Origin: Methanothrix sp.
GTDB taxonomy: Archaea; Halobacteriota; Methanosarcinia; Methanotrichales; Methanotrichaceae
Assembly: GCA_028688175.1 (NCBI GenBank)
Contig: JAQTYS010000175.1
Location: 1 to 5,766 of the forward strand
DNA: 5,766 nucleotides
Direction: 5' to 3'
The notes beneath the pieces were generated by a model. The model was not told the DNA's origin, searched no databases, and saw only the letters and a list, made by a program, of their open reading frames with translations. This document shows, one piece after another, positions 1 to 5,076 of the stretch (within the stretch, counting starts at the first letter, position 1; each line of letters begins with the position of its first letter). The position numbers and the translations under genes are program-made.

Positions 1-606
1 TACTTCGAGATGAATGCCATATTCTTCCCGGCAGGGATTTTACAGCCGCCTTTCTTCAACGCCCTGGCAGATGATGCCATCAACTATGGAGCTATCGGCG
101 CCGTCATCGGACACGAGATGACTCATGGTTTTGACGATCAGGGAAGAAAGTTTGACAAGAACGGCAATTTGACTGACTGGTGGACAGAGCAGGATGAATC
201 CAACTTCAATAACCGCACAGAGGTGTTGGTGGGCCAGTATGACAAGTTCGAAGCGCTGCCGGGTCTCTATGTAAACGGCAACCTGACATTAGGCGAGAAC
301 ATAGCAGATATGGGCGGCCTGACCATGGCTTATTATGCTTTCCATCTGACACAGCCAAATGAGACTGAGAAGATCGACGGTTTCACTGTCGATCAGAGGT
401 TCTTCCTGGGCAACGCCCAGATGTGGCGAGATAATATCCGCAATGAGTCTTTGAGGACAAAGGTATTGACCAATCCACATTCGCCCTGCGAATTCCGAAT
501 TAATGGCGTGATCTTCAATATGCCGGAGTTCTACCTGGCCTTTAAAGATGTCAAGCCTGGTGATAAGCTTTACAGACCGGAGGATGAGAGGCCGGTCATC
601 TGGTAA
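1..606 (+). CDS. M13 family (neprilysin-like) zinc metallopeptidase, C-terminal part; 5' end outside the window
   Basis: This is the last 201 codons, in frame from base 1, of an M13 endopeptidase; full-length members have about 650-700 residues, so roughly two thirds is missing. The catalytic core is complete. The family stretch NAIFFPAGILQPPFF opens the fragment. The zinc motif HEMTH is at nt 112-126. The third zinc ligand is the Glu of ENIAD at 295-309, whose Asp is the companion residue. NPHSP...FRING (from 472) supplies a His (478-480) and an Arg (496-498) six residues apart, matching His711 and Arg717 of human neprilysin. The protein ends in the family-like tail RPVIW. M13 enzymes cut peptides and small proteins and are commonly anchored with the catalytic domain outside the cell; the N-terminal anchor cannot be checked here. 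The gene converges on the RDD gene, with 113 bases between stop codons. The family call is very secure; the substrate is unknown. Confidence 0.95.
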   Translation, partial: YFEMNAIFFPAGILQPPFFNALADDAINYGAIGAVIGHEMTHGFDDQGRKFDKNGNLTDWWTEQDESNFNNRTEVLVGQYDKFEALPGLYVNGNLTLGENIADMGGLTMAYYAFHLTQPNETEKIDGFTVDQRFFLGNAQMWRDNIRNESLRTKVLTNPHSPCEFRINGVIFNMPEFYLAFKDVKPGDKLYRPEDERPVIW

Positions 607-719
607 GGAGGACCATTACAGGGAGGATTTAGGGAAAAGAATATGCCTAAAGGGAGGATGCCTGAGGGGGCTAGAGTCCTCTTTGGCAGCCTTCAGCTAT
701 TGGAACTTGGGTGTGACTA

Positions 720-1166
720 TCAGGCCTTTATGACAATAGTCTTGGCGATGTTATCCCCAAGTCTCTGCTTCTTATCGGAACGCCAGATGAGGATCGCACC
801 GATGAGATAGGCAAATAATCCATCGATGATTCTGAGGATATTCCTTGTCAGAGCTTGGTTCATATCGATCTGTCCTCCGTCTTCCCTGACTACCTTGATC
901 TTGGTTACCATCTTGCCGATGGTCTGTCCCTTTGACCCCTCAAGGAGAGTGAAATAGCCAACGTAAATTACGAAATAGAGCAATCCAATCCACCAGGGAA
1001 CCATTCTCTGTGTCATCATACCAAAACCCATCCCACTGCCGATGGCTCCAATAATGATGCCCACAATTATATTATCAATGATGAGCGATACTAGCCTAAT
1101 TCCTATTCCCTGATACTCTCTCGTCTCTATGGTATTTCCTGAATTTGATAAAATTTCATCGGTCAT
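720..1166 (-). CDS. RDD family integral membrane protein
   Basis: This 148-residue protein has the normal length and layout of a single RDD domain (about 130-150 residues). The naming residues are visible: Arg24 and Asp31 in the first hydrophobic segment (GIRLVSLIIDNIIVG) and Asp115 in the last (RNILRIIDGLFAYLIGA). Also typical are the loop EGSKGQTIGKMVTKIKVV (76-93) and the end SDKKQRLGDNIAKT (130-143). Three or four membrane segments are expected, at about 25-49, 58-75 and 110-128. The biochemical role of RDD proteins is mostly unsettled; some work as ion antiporters, so no substrate is assigned. The ATG start has only a weak SD-like AGGCAGGT at about 1173-1180. It is convergent with the M13 peptidase and looks monocistronic. 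A hairpin lies in the presumed leader (1204-1232). Confidence 0.9.
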   Translation of the reverse strand: MTDEILSNSGNTIETREYQGIGIRLVSLIIDNIIVGIIIGAIGSGMGFGMMTQRMVPWWIGLLYFVIYVGYFTLLEGSKGQTIGKMVTKIKVVREDGGQIDMNQALTRNILRIIDGLFAYLIGAILIWRSDKKQRLGDNIAKTIVIKA

Positions 1167-1203
1167 AAATCTACCTGCCTAACCATGAGTAATAGCAACT
1201 GTA

Positions 1204-1232
1204 TTGGAAACGCATGCATTGAGCATTTCCAA
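1204..1232 (-). promoter_or_regulatory. Inverted repeat upstream of the RDD gene: possible leader hairpin or operator
   Basis: Read on the minus strand, TTGGAAATGC, a 9-nt loop and GCGTTTCCAA form a 10-pair stem whose only non-Watson-Crick position is a U-G wobble. It ends 37 nt before the RDD start codon. A/T-rich TATA-like stretches lie further upstream on the minus strand (AAATAAATAGC, about 1264-1274; CTATATTAA, about 1246-1254). If the first is the promoter, the hairpin would be transcribed as part of the leader. If the second is, the dyad would sit at the transcription start and could be a repressor site. The dyad is directly visible; its function is inference. Confidence 0.4.
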
Positions 1233-1303
1233 ATCAACTGACATAATTAATATAGCTATTAATGCTATTTATTTTTTTCTTAAAGTTAAAGCAAAACACT
1301 TAG

Positions 1304-1320
1304 CAGAAAATATTTTTCTG
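1304..1320. repeat. Short perfect AT-rich inverted repeat
   Basis: The arms CAGAAAA and TTTTCTG are separated by three bases. The element lies between the GC-rich dyad that follows the flavoprotein gene and the presumed RDD promoter. Read from the flavoprotein gene on the minus strand it contains runs of five and four T, so it could be part of a termination zone. In such AT-rich DNA it could also occur by chance. Confidence 0.3.
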
Positions 1321-1336
1321 AAATCCAAATAGACGG

Positions 1337-1382
1337 GCGTGCGGCCCGAAGCATCGTCCTTTTGGGCGGAATGGCCGCACGC
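1337..1382 (-). terminator. GC-rich inverted repeat just downstream of the flavoprotein gene; probable 3' hairpin or terminator
   Basis: The perfect 10-bp arms GCGTGCGGCC (1337-1346) and GGCCGCACGC (1373-1382) enclose 26 bases. Within the loop, GTCC-TTTT-GGGC can form a second small stem. The dyad begins 18 nt after the stop codon of the minus-strand flavoprotein gene and is followed on that strand by T-rich DNA (TATTTGGATTTC). Archaeal termination depends mainly on U-tracts rather than hairpins, so it may serve for 3'-end formation or mRNA stability. The arms are unambiguous; the role is inferred from position. Confidence 0.55.
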
Positions 1383-1400
1383 AATTTGATTTTTCAGTCT

Positions 1401-2099
1401 CTAATTTTTCGCAGTCTTTTGCATCTCCGCCATCATCATCTGAGCGGCCTTATAATAAGCATCGCGGGGCATTAGCACCTTGCTTACCTGTTTTAGCAGC
1501 TCTTCTGAGATTATTCCATCTTTAGCAAGCTGGCGACCGGCATCTCTGGCAGCCCGGAAGACGCCGTCGACTAATCCAGTCTCCCCTGCTTTTACCATCT
1601 CCTTGACTCCATCTGCCATGGGGCGGAGCAGGGCTCCAACAAAGCTACTGCTGCCATCCGGCCTGTCATAGATGGCTTTCATCTGCATAAGCAGCGGATC
1701 GAACATGGACATATCCCAGTCACCACAGGTGGAGACGAGAACTACCTTCTGTTTCTTTTCTCCTATGCTGCCCAGCACGTGAATAGGTAGTTGTCTGTCC
1801 ATCAGGTTCTTCAGAGGACCTGTCACACCGGAATAGTAAACCGGACTGGCCCAGATTATGATATCCGCCTCTTTCAGCTTGGGTGCGAGCATCTGCATGT
1901 CATCCTTCTGGCCGCATATTCCCGGATTCTTAAACCAGCAGCTCATATCCCCATTGCAAGGTCCTATTTTCAGCTTCATGGTGTAGAATACCTCCACGTC
2001 GCAGCCAGCCTCCTTCATGCCCTCCAGGAAGGGGTTAAGGATCATGGCCGTATTGCCCTCTTCCATGTGAGGGCTGCCATTAATTGCGATAGCCTTCAT
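1401..2099 (-). CDS. Flavodoxin-fold NAD(P)H-dependent FMN oxidoreductase, iron-sulfur-flavoprotein-like
   Basis: This 232-residue cytosolic protein belongs to the NADPH-dependent FMN reductase / iron-sulfur flavoprotein superfamily. The N-terminal MKAIAINGSPHMEEGNT (1-17) forms the FMN phosphate loop. SPVYYSGVTGPLKNLMDR (85-102) is the conserved flavin-contact and dimer segment. Between them lies the region that in iron-sulfur flavoproteins carries a compact four-cysteine motif ending in DDM. Here Cys48, Cys54 and Cys62 remain, but the second cysteine position is Asp51 (codon GAT at 1947-1949), so a standard [4Fe-4S] cluster is doubtful. Such proteins transfer electrons from ferredoxin or NAD(P)H, often in oxidative-stress defence of methanogens; the partner here is unknown. 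There is no SD before the ATG, and a TATA-like box about 27 nt upstream suggests a leaderless transcript. It is divergent from the methyltransferase gene. The residues after about 150 are less conserved, and I do not recognise them. Confidence 0.88.
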   Translation of the reverse strand: MKAIAINGSPHMEEGNTAMILNPFLEGMKEAGCDVEVFYTMKLKIGPCNGDMSCWFKNPGICGQKDDMQMLAPKLKEADIIIWASPVYYSGVTGPLKNLMDRQLPIHVLGSIGEKKQKVVLVSTCGDWDMSMFDPLLMQMKAIYDRPDGSSSFVGALLRPMADGVKEMVKAGETGLVDGVFRAARDAGRQLAKDGIISEELLKQVSKVLMPRDAYYKAAQMMMAEMQKTAKN

Positions 2100-2121
2100 G
2101 CTAATTATTCTAATGTTTCAT

Positions 2122-2131
2122 CCATAAATAG
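2122..2131 (-). promoter_or_regulatory. TATA-like box for the flavoprotein gene (leaderless promoter)
   Basis: On the minus strand CTATTTATGG is centred about 27 nt before the A of the flavoprotein ATG, the spacing expected between an archaeal TATA box and the transcription start. The initiator would then coincide with the start codon. The bases between box and start (AATAATTAGC next to the ATG) contain no SD, which agrees with a leaderless mRNA. Confidence 0.45.
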
Positions 2132-2151
2132 TAATCGTAATCGAATGGAAA

Positions 2152-2160
2152 GCTATATTG
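2152..2160 (+). promoter_or_regulatory. TATA-like box for the methyltransferase gene
   Basis: GCTATATTG is preceded by the purine-rich GGAAA, which could act as a BRE. It is centred about 33 nt before the methyltransferase ATG at 2189. That predicts a leader of only a few bases, in line with the absence of an SD before this start. It lies about 20 bases from the oppositely oriented box at 2122-2131, so the two promoters are packed back to back. Confidence 0.4.
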
Positions 2161-2188
2161 ACCTGCACAATTCAAGTAATGGCTGCAA

Positions 2189-2968
2189 ATGTCTTCGTAT
2201 TCGGCATATAGCGGAAATGGTCTTGATCAGATAGATCCCTTTGATGCCAAGGACTCTAACATCTGGCGCAAAGCCGAGTACCTGGGTCGCTATCTCTTTG
2301 CGGCGGATTTTCTCCGGCCACATAAGCCTGATCTTGTGGTTGATATCTCCTGCGGCCTGGGATACGGAGCTATGCAGCTATGCAGCGTGGCCGGGAGGGT
2401 TATTGGTGTTGATGAAAATGTAGATCTGATGGAATCGGCCCGTCAGAGGTTTCCAATGCCTAACCTGTATTTTCTCCGCAAAAACCTGGATGAAGACGAA
2501 TTGTATCCCGAGATAAAAGATGGTAGTGCTGCGGCTGTGGTCAGCTTCGAGACCTTGGAGCATCTGCTTGATCCTTCTCGGACGATAGCCCAGTTTTCAA
2601 GAATCCTTCAGCCGGACGGTTTTTTTATCTGCTCAGTTCCCAATGTCCTTTCCGAGTCAGGTGATAGTTCTGGTCTTCCCAGGAACAAGGCCCACAAACA
2701 ATGGTTTAATTATGGATCGCTTTGCAGGCTGGTGGCACAAAATAAGATGCGGGTGATCTACCGACTAGGCCAATCCTGGTCCAAGGCGCTCTTTCGAAGA
2801 GAGCAGCAACTATCCAATGCCAAACGAATCACTAGAAAGCTTGCCGATGAGCCGATCCTTCATTCGCCGGAAATGATGCGATGGCTCTCTTATGTTGCGG
2901 CCTACCCAACGGTCGAGGATGTGGATGGTTCATACTCCATCATCATTGTAGCCCAAAAAAACGATTAA
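2189..2968 (+). CDS. Class I SAM-dependent methyltransferase (Methyltransf_11/23 type), substrate unknown
   Basis: This 259-residue cytosolic protein has a Rossmann-fold methyltransferase domain over about residues 45-165. Motif I, VVDISCGLGYG (50-60), is the glycine-rich SAM loop. Strand 2 ends in GVDE, with Asp75 expected to hold the SAM ribose. AAAVVSFETLEHLLDP (114-129) carries the ExxEH signature seen in UbiE/COQ5-like and Methyltransf_11/23 enzymes. QPDGFFICSVPN (about 143-154) is the post-motif strand with the usual PDG turn. The C-terminal about 100 residues, basic around KRITRKL, probably form a substrate-recognition cap; I cannot assign a substrate. Small molecules such as lipids, quinone-like compounds or sugars are usual for this subclass. 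The ATG at 2189 suits the short leader from the box at 2152-2160; there is no SD. Its TAA overlaps the stop codon of the small minus-strand ORF at 2965-3093. Confidence 0.88.
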   Translation: MSSYSAYSGNGLDQIDPFDAKDSNIWRKAEYLGRYLFAADFLRPHKPDLVVDISCGLGYGAMQLCSVAGRVIGVDENVDLMESARQRFPMPNLYFLRKNLDEDELYPEIKDGSAAAVVSFETLEHLLDPSRTIAQFSRILQPDGFFICSVPNVLSESGDSSGLPRNKAHKQWFNYGSLCRLVAQNKMRVIYRLGQSWSKALFRREQQLSNAKRITRKLADEPILHSPEMMRWLSYVAAYPTVEDVDGSYSIIIVAQKND

Positions 2969-3093
2969 GGCGAAGAACGATTGGCCTTTTGAGATCGTTT
3001 GCGTCTCTTCGCAATTCTCAGCAGAAGACCTTGCCGGCGCACCATGCCATTTTCCTGAGCAAAAAACTCTTTATTATGCAGTTTTAAGTCCAT
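2965..3093 (-). CDS. Hypothetical small, strongly basic protein (42 residues)
   Basis: I do not recognise a family. The frame encodes 42 residues starting MDLKLHNKEFFAQENG and ending in a basic tail with KRRKRSQK. The start at 3093 is chosen because GGAAGGA lies 4 nt upstream (3098-3104), one of the better SD sequences in this window. An in-frame ATG at 3162 would add 23 residues but has no SD. A TATA-like GATTTTATACC (3116-3126, minus strand) lies about 28 nt upstream, although that spacing would put transcription start almost at the ATG and exclude the SD; a second A/T box near 3170-3178 would give a leader that includes the SD. The stop shares the palindromic TTAA at 2965-2968 with the methyltransferase stop. 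A lysine/arginine-rich tail suggests nucleic-acid or ribosome binding, but this is speculation. It could be a chance ORF. Confidence 0.45.
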   Translation of the reverse strand: MDLKLHNKEFFAQENGMVRRQGLLLRIAKRRKRSQKANRSSP

Positions 3094-3097
3094 GAGA

Positions 3098-3104
3098 TCC
3101 TTCC
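3098..3104 (-). promoter_or_regulatory. Strong SD sequence that decides the start of the small ORF
   Basis: GGAAGGA on the minus strand is 4 nt from the ATG at 3091-3093. Most neighbouring genes have weak or no SD, so its presence before a short ORF argues that the ORF is translated. Confidence 0.45.
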
Positions 3105-3306
3105 TACCTTCAGAGGGTATAAAATCGAGGAACGCGCGGGGCGAATGTGAGTTGGATAACACTATTTCTATAAAAATTAATATGTTGAATTAATCCATAT
3201 TCTTTACAGAGTGGCTCGATTTTGATTATTTATGAAAATGTATAATACAAATGGTAGATCAAAGAACTTTTTGTAAATCAATTCATTATTGCTTTTTCAT
3301 AATTCT

Positions 3307-3327
3307 CAGTTATTATGGCTAATACTG
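3307..3327 (+). repeat. Small inverted repeat (8-bp stem with one bulged T)
   Basis: CAGT-T-ATTA pairs with TAATACTG around a TGGC loop. The octamer CAGTTATT at its start recurs at 3434-3441. It lies just before the strongest TATA-like box of the region. The structure is weak because six of its nine left-arm bases are A or T, so chance is possible. Confidence 0.25.
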
Positions 3328-3340
3328 TTATTAAGATTCA

Positions 3341-3354
3341 ACATATATAAAAAA
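3341..3354 (+). promoter_or_regulatory. Candidate distal TATA box for the EamA transporter
   Basis: ACATATATAAAAAA is the closest match to an archaeal TATA box in the AT-rich stretch. It is flanked by the inverted hexamers CAACAT (3339-3344) and ATGTTG (3366-3371). Transcription would begin near 3373 and give a leader of about 135 nt that includes the palindrome at 3452-3461 and the SD. A nearer alternative is GATTAAAAC (3426-3434), with a leader of about 50 nt. In DNA this AT-rich, neither choice is secure. Confidence 0.3.
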
Positions 3355-3451
3355 TTTATTAATTGATGTTGTTTCATAAATAGAGAATTGAATAAGTATA
3401 ACTAGTATGACATTGATCTTGAATTGATTAAAACAGTTATTGCTGATAAAC

Positions 3452-3461
3452 GATAGCTATC
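3452..3461. promoter_or_regulatory. Perfect 10-bp palindrome GATAGCTATC before the EamA transporter, possible operator
   Basis: GATAGCTATC is a perfect dyad, with partly matching flanks (ATAA at 3446-3449 and TTAT at 3465-3468) that lengthen the symmetry. It is centred about 50 nt before the transporter ATG, between candidate promoters and the SD, a usual place for an archaeal repressor site. The shorter palindrome ATAGCTAT also occurs at 1252-1259 in the RDD upstream region. No bound regulator can be named. Confidence 0.35.
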
Positions 3462-3493
3462 ATCTTATTCATGCTTAAAAATTATTACTTTGA

Positions 3494-3500
3494 GGGAGGG
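3494..3500 (+). promoter_or_regulatory. SD sequence that sets the start of the EamA transporter
   Basis: GGGAGGG ends 7 nt before the ATG at 3508, ideal spacing. The in-frame TTG at 3490 lies upstream of and partly against this site and has no SD of its own, so the ATG is the better start. Confidence 0.75.
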
Positions 3501-3507
3501 ATTTAAG

Positions 3508-4473
3508 ATGGAATGGTTTGCATTCGCATTATTGGGAATGATTTTTTACTCAGTTGCAGGATTGCTGGATAAGTTTCTTCTCAGCAGCTATACCGACGAT
3601 TCCAATGCGTATATTGTATGCCAGGTATTGGCTTCTCAGCTCTTTACCATCCCGGTGTTTTTAATATCTGGTGCCGACTTTGTGTACCCGCAAACCCTCT
3701 TTGCTCTTCTCTTCGGAAGCTTGCAGGTATTTCCCTGCTTTTTTTATATGAAGGCCTTAGCGATTGAAGAAATTTCTAAAGTATCGGCGCTGGAATATGT
3801 GTATCCATTATTTGTATTCATAGGCTCCGCACTTATTTTAGGAGAGGTTCTGGAGATGAGACATTATGCAGGTGGGCTATTGCTTCTCGTTGGCACTCTA
3901 CTCATATCCCGCAATAAAAAATCGTCTGATCTAACTGATTTATACAGTTATGGCTCTACGAACAATAGCTTGATCAGCAAGCAGTTAGGACAATTTATCA
4001 GTTCCCTCTCACCTGCCATCAAGCCATTCCTGTCGTACTGGGTCTTAACTGCCGCCTATTATCTTTCCCTCAAATATCTGCTCATCTCCATCGATGAGTG
4101 GAATCTCTACATCTGGTCATCTCTGGGCAGTCTTATAGCGGTCTTGCCACTTATGGCATTCTCGTCCATCCGTGGCGAAGTCAAGAGCTTCTTTGGTCAG
4201 GGTGGCTTGGCCGTGGGAGCTTTGATCTCAGAGGAGACGTTCCAATTCCTGGGGATCATCTTCTCTATTTTTGCCTATGCCATCGGATCGGTTACCCTGG
4301 TATCAAGCATAGGGGCACTTCAGCCCATCATGACTGTGCTCATCATCCTGGGCCTGGGAGTGCTCACCCCGAAGCTGGCTAATGTGATTAATGAAAAAAC
4401 AGATTGGTGTTCCTTGAAACAAAAGGGATTCTCATTTCTTGTGGTGGCGATAGGCATATACTTTGTGAGCTGA
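3508..4473 (+). CDS. EamA/DMT superfamily membrane transporter
   Basis: From the ATG at 3508 this is a 321-residue polytopic membrane protein, normal for ten-helix drug/metabolite transporters built of two EamA repeats. Repeat one spans about 3-134. Hydrophobic segments lie at about 3-25, 34-54, 62-82, 92-112 and 118-134. It includes the typical stretch ALAIEEISKVSALEYVYPLF (83-102) and GEVLEMRHYAGG (112-123). A hydrophilic linker of about 40 residues (135-172, NKKSSDL onward) is longer than usual. Repeat two covers about 174-321, with IGSVTLVSSIGALQPIMTVL (259-278) as the counterpart of the EamA helix pair and INEKTDW near 294-300. Such proteins export or exchange metabolites; the substrate cannot be told. 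It is preceded by a clear SD and the AT-rich region, and its stop is only 10 nt from that of the convergent macrodomain gene. Confidence 0.85.
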   Translation: MEWFAFALLGMIFYSVAGLLDKFLLSSYTDDSNAYIVCQVLASQLFTIPVFLISGADFVYPQTLFALLFGSLQVFPCFFYMKALAIEEISKVSALEYVYPLFVFIGSALILGEVLEMRHYAGGLLLLVGTLLISRNKKSSDLTDLYSYGSTNNSLISKQLGQFISSLSPAIKPFLSYWVLTAAYYLSLKYLLISIDEWNLYIWSSLGSLIAVLPLMAFSSIRGEVKSFFGQGGLAVGALISEETFQFLGIIFSIFAYAIGSVTLVSSIGALQPIMTVLIILGLGVLTPKLANVINEKTDWCSLKQKGFSFLVVAIGIYFVS

Positions 4474-4483
4474 CCCAAAATGA

Positions 4484-5011
4484 TCAAAGCTCTCGCATAG
4501 CGTCCTGGTAGCACTGGTAGGCGCCATTGCTGAAGCAGACGGCGATGATCTCAATCTCGCTGTTATTCTTCTGGAAGGCCTTCATCTCTCTAAGGGCAAT
4601 GCGACAGGCTCGCTCCATTGGAAAACCATAAACACCGGCACTTATTGCCGGGAAAGCTATGCTCTTTATGCCGTACTGCCTACCCAGGTTCAGAGAGTTG
4701 CGGTAGCAGCAGGCCAATAGGTCGTCCTCCCCGTCGTCTCCGCCCTGCCAGATGGGTCCTACGGTATGAATGATCCATCTTGCTGCTAGACGGTATCCTC
4801 GAGTGATACAGGCCTCGCCCGTAGGGCAGCCTCCGATGCGACGGCATTCCTCCCAGAGCTGTGGGCCTGCAGCATTATGAATCGCACCATCCACGCCTCC
4901 GCCTCCCACAAGAGAGTTGTTGGCGGCGTTGACGATTGCATCGACCTTGAGAGTGGTGATATCAGCCACTAATACGGATATCCGGTCAGAATCTCTGGGA
5001 TGCCGATCCAT
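4484..5011 (-). CDS. Macrodomain protein, O-acetyl-ADP-ribose deacetylase / ADP-ribosyl hydrolase (YmdB/MacroD type)
   Basis: This 175-residue protein is a single stand-alone macrodomain, predicted cytosolic, expected to bind ADP-ribose. It should hydrolyse O-acetyl-ADP-ribose and/or remove mono-ADP-ribose from proteins. Visible motifs are ADIT (16-19; usually GDIT, with Asp17 binding adenine), VDAIVNAANNSL (23-34), GGGGVDGAIHNAAGPQL (36-52), CPTGEACIT (62-70), IIHTVGPIW (80-88) and FPAISAGVYGFP (120-131). Asn31 and Asp41 are ten residues apart, like the catalytic Asn25 and Asp35 of E. coli YmdB, so the enzyme looks active. AAGGAGGAA at 5021-5029 is a strong SD 11 nt (from its GGAGG core) before the ATG. 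The gene is divergent from the glutaminyl cyclase gene across 65 bp and convergent with the transporter. No ADP-ribosyltransferase partner is in view, so it is not part of a visible toxin-antitoxin pair. Confidence 0.93.
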   Translation of the reverse strand: MDRHPRDSDRISVLVADITTLKVDAIVNAANNSLVGGGGVDGAIHNAAGPQLWEECRRIGGCPTGEACITRGYRLAARWIIHTVGPIWQGGDDGEDDLLACCYRNSLNLGRQYGIKSIAFPAISAGVYGFPMERACRIALREMKAFQKNNSEIEIIAVCFSNGAYQCYQDAMREL

Positions 5012-5036
5012 ATCTTGGACTTCCTCCTTGCATGGG

Positions 5037-5063
5037 TTTTTATATAACCTTCGAGCTCATAAA
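5037..5063. promoter_or_regulatory. Divergent promoter elements between macrodomain and glutaminyl cyclase genes
   Basis: TTTTATATAA (5037-5046) is a near-symmetric TATA box readable on both strands. For the plus strand it is about 35 nt before the cyclase ATG at 5077, giving a short leader. For the minus strand it is about 31 nt from the macrodomain ATG, but that start site would exclude the strong SD at 5021-5029. A second minus-strand box, GGTTTATGAG (5054-5063), would put transcription start near 5034 and keep the SD. Either the central box serves the cyclase alone or it is shared. Confidence 0.45.
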
Positions 5064-5076
5064 CCTTTTTTAATCT

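Larger units (their letters stand above)
3163..3489. other. Gene-free, very AT-rich stretch upstream of the EamA transporter
   Basis: No ORF with coding character is seen on either strand; the longest frames are a few codons with frequent stops. Base composition is far below the flanking genes: I count 25 G/C in the 120 bases at 3301-3420. It holds several TATA-like boxes on the plus strand, notably ACATATATAAAAAA (3341-3354). It also holds a hairpin (3307-3327) and a perfect 10-bp palindrome (3452-3461). It is best read as an extended promoter and 5' untranslated region of the transporter, possibly with an unannotated small RNA. I see no tRNA-like or box C/D-like structure. Confidence 0.5.

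Noticed and set aside
289..480. 63-codon minus-strand ORF
   Set aside because: Wholly antisense to the conserved catalytic part of the M13 peptidase; no domain.
1791..2234. 147-codon plus-strand ORF
   Set aside because: Almost entirely antisense to the flavoprotein gene, whose motifs are clear; no recognisable domain; runs through the divergent promoter.
2881..3087. 68-codon plus-strand ORF
   Set aside because: Mostly within the methyltransferase 3' end and antisense to the small basic ORF; no SD and unlikely composition.
3094..3162. Longer 65-residue version of the small ORF from ATG 3162
   Set aside because: No SD before 3162, and a TATA-like box would fall inside the coding sequence; the ATG at 3093 is better supported.
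3163..3489. CRISPR array or origin repeats in the AT-rich stretch
   Set aside because: No regularly spaced direct repeats of 20 bases or more; repeated words such as GAATTGA and CAGTTATT are too short and too few.
3490..3507. TTG start adding six residues to the transporter
   Set aside because: Its codons are the SD sequence itself; ATG at 3508 has the SD at ideal spacing.
4098..4382. 94-codon plus-strand ORF
   Set aside because: Lies inside the EamA transporter in another frame; His/Gly/Pro-rich nonsense composition typical of an out-of-frame membrane gene.
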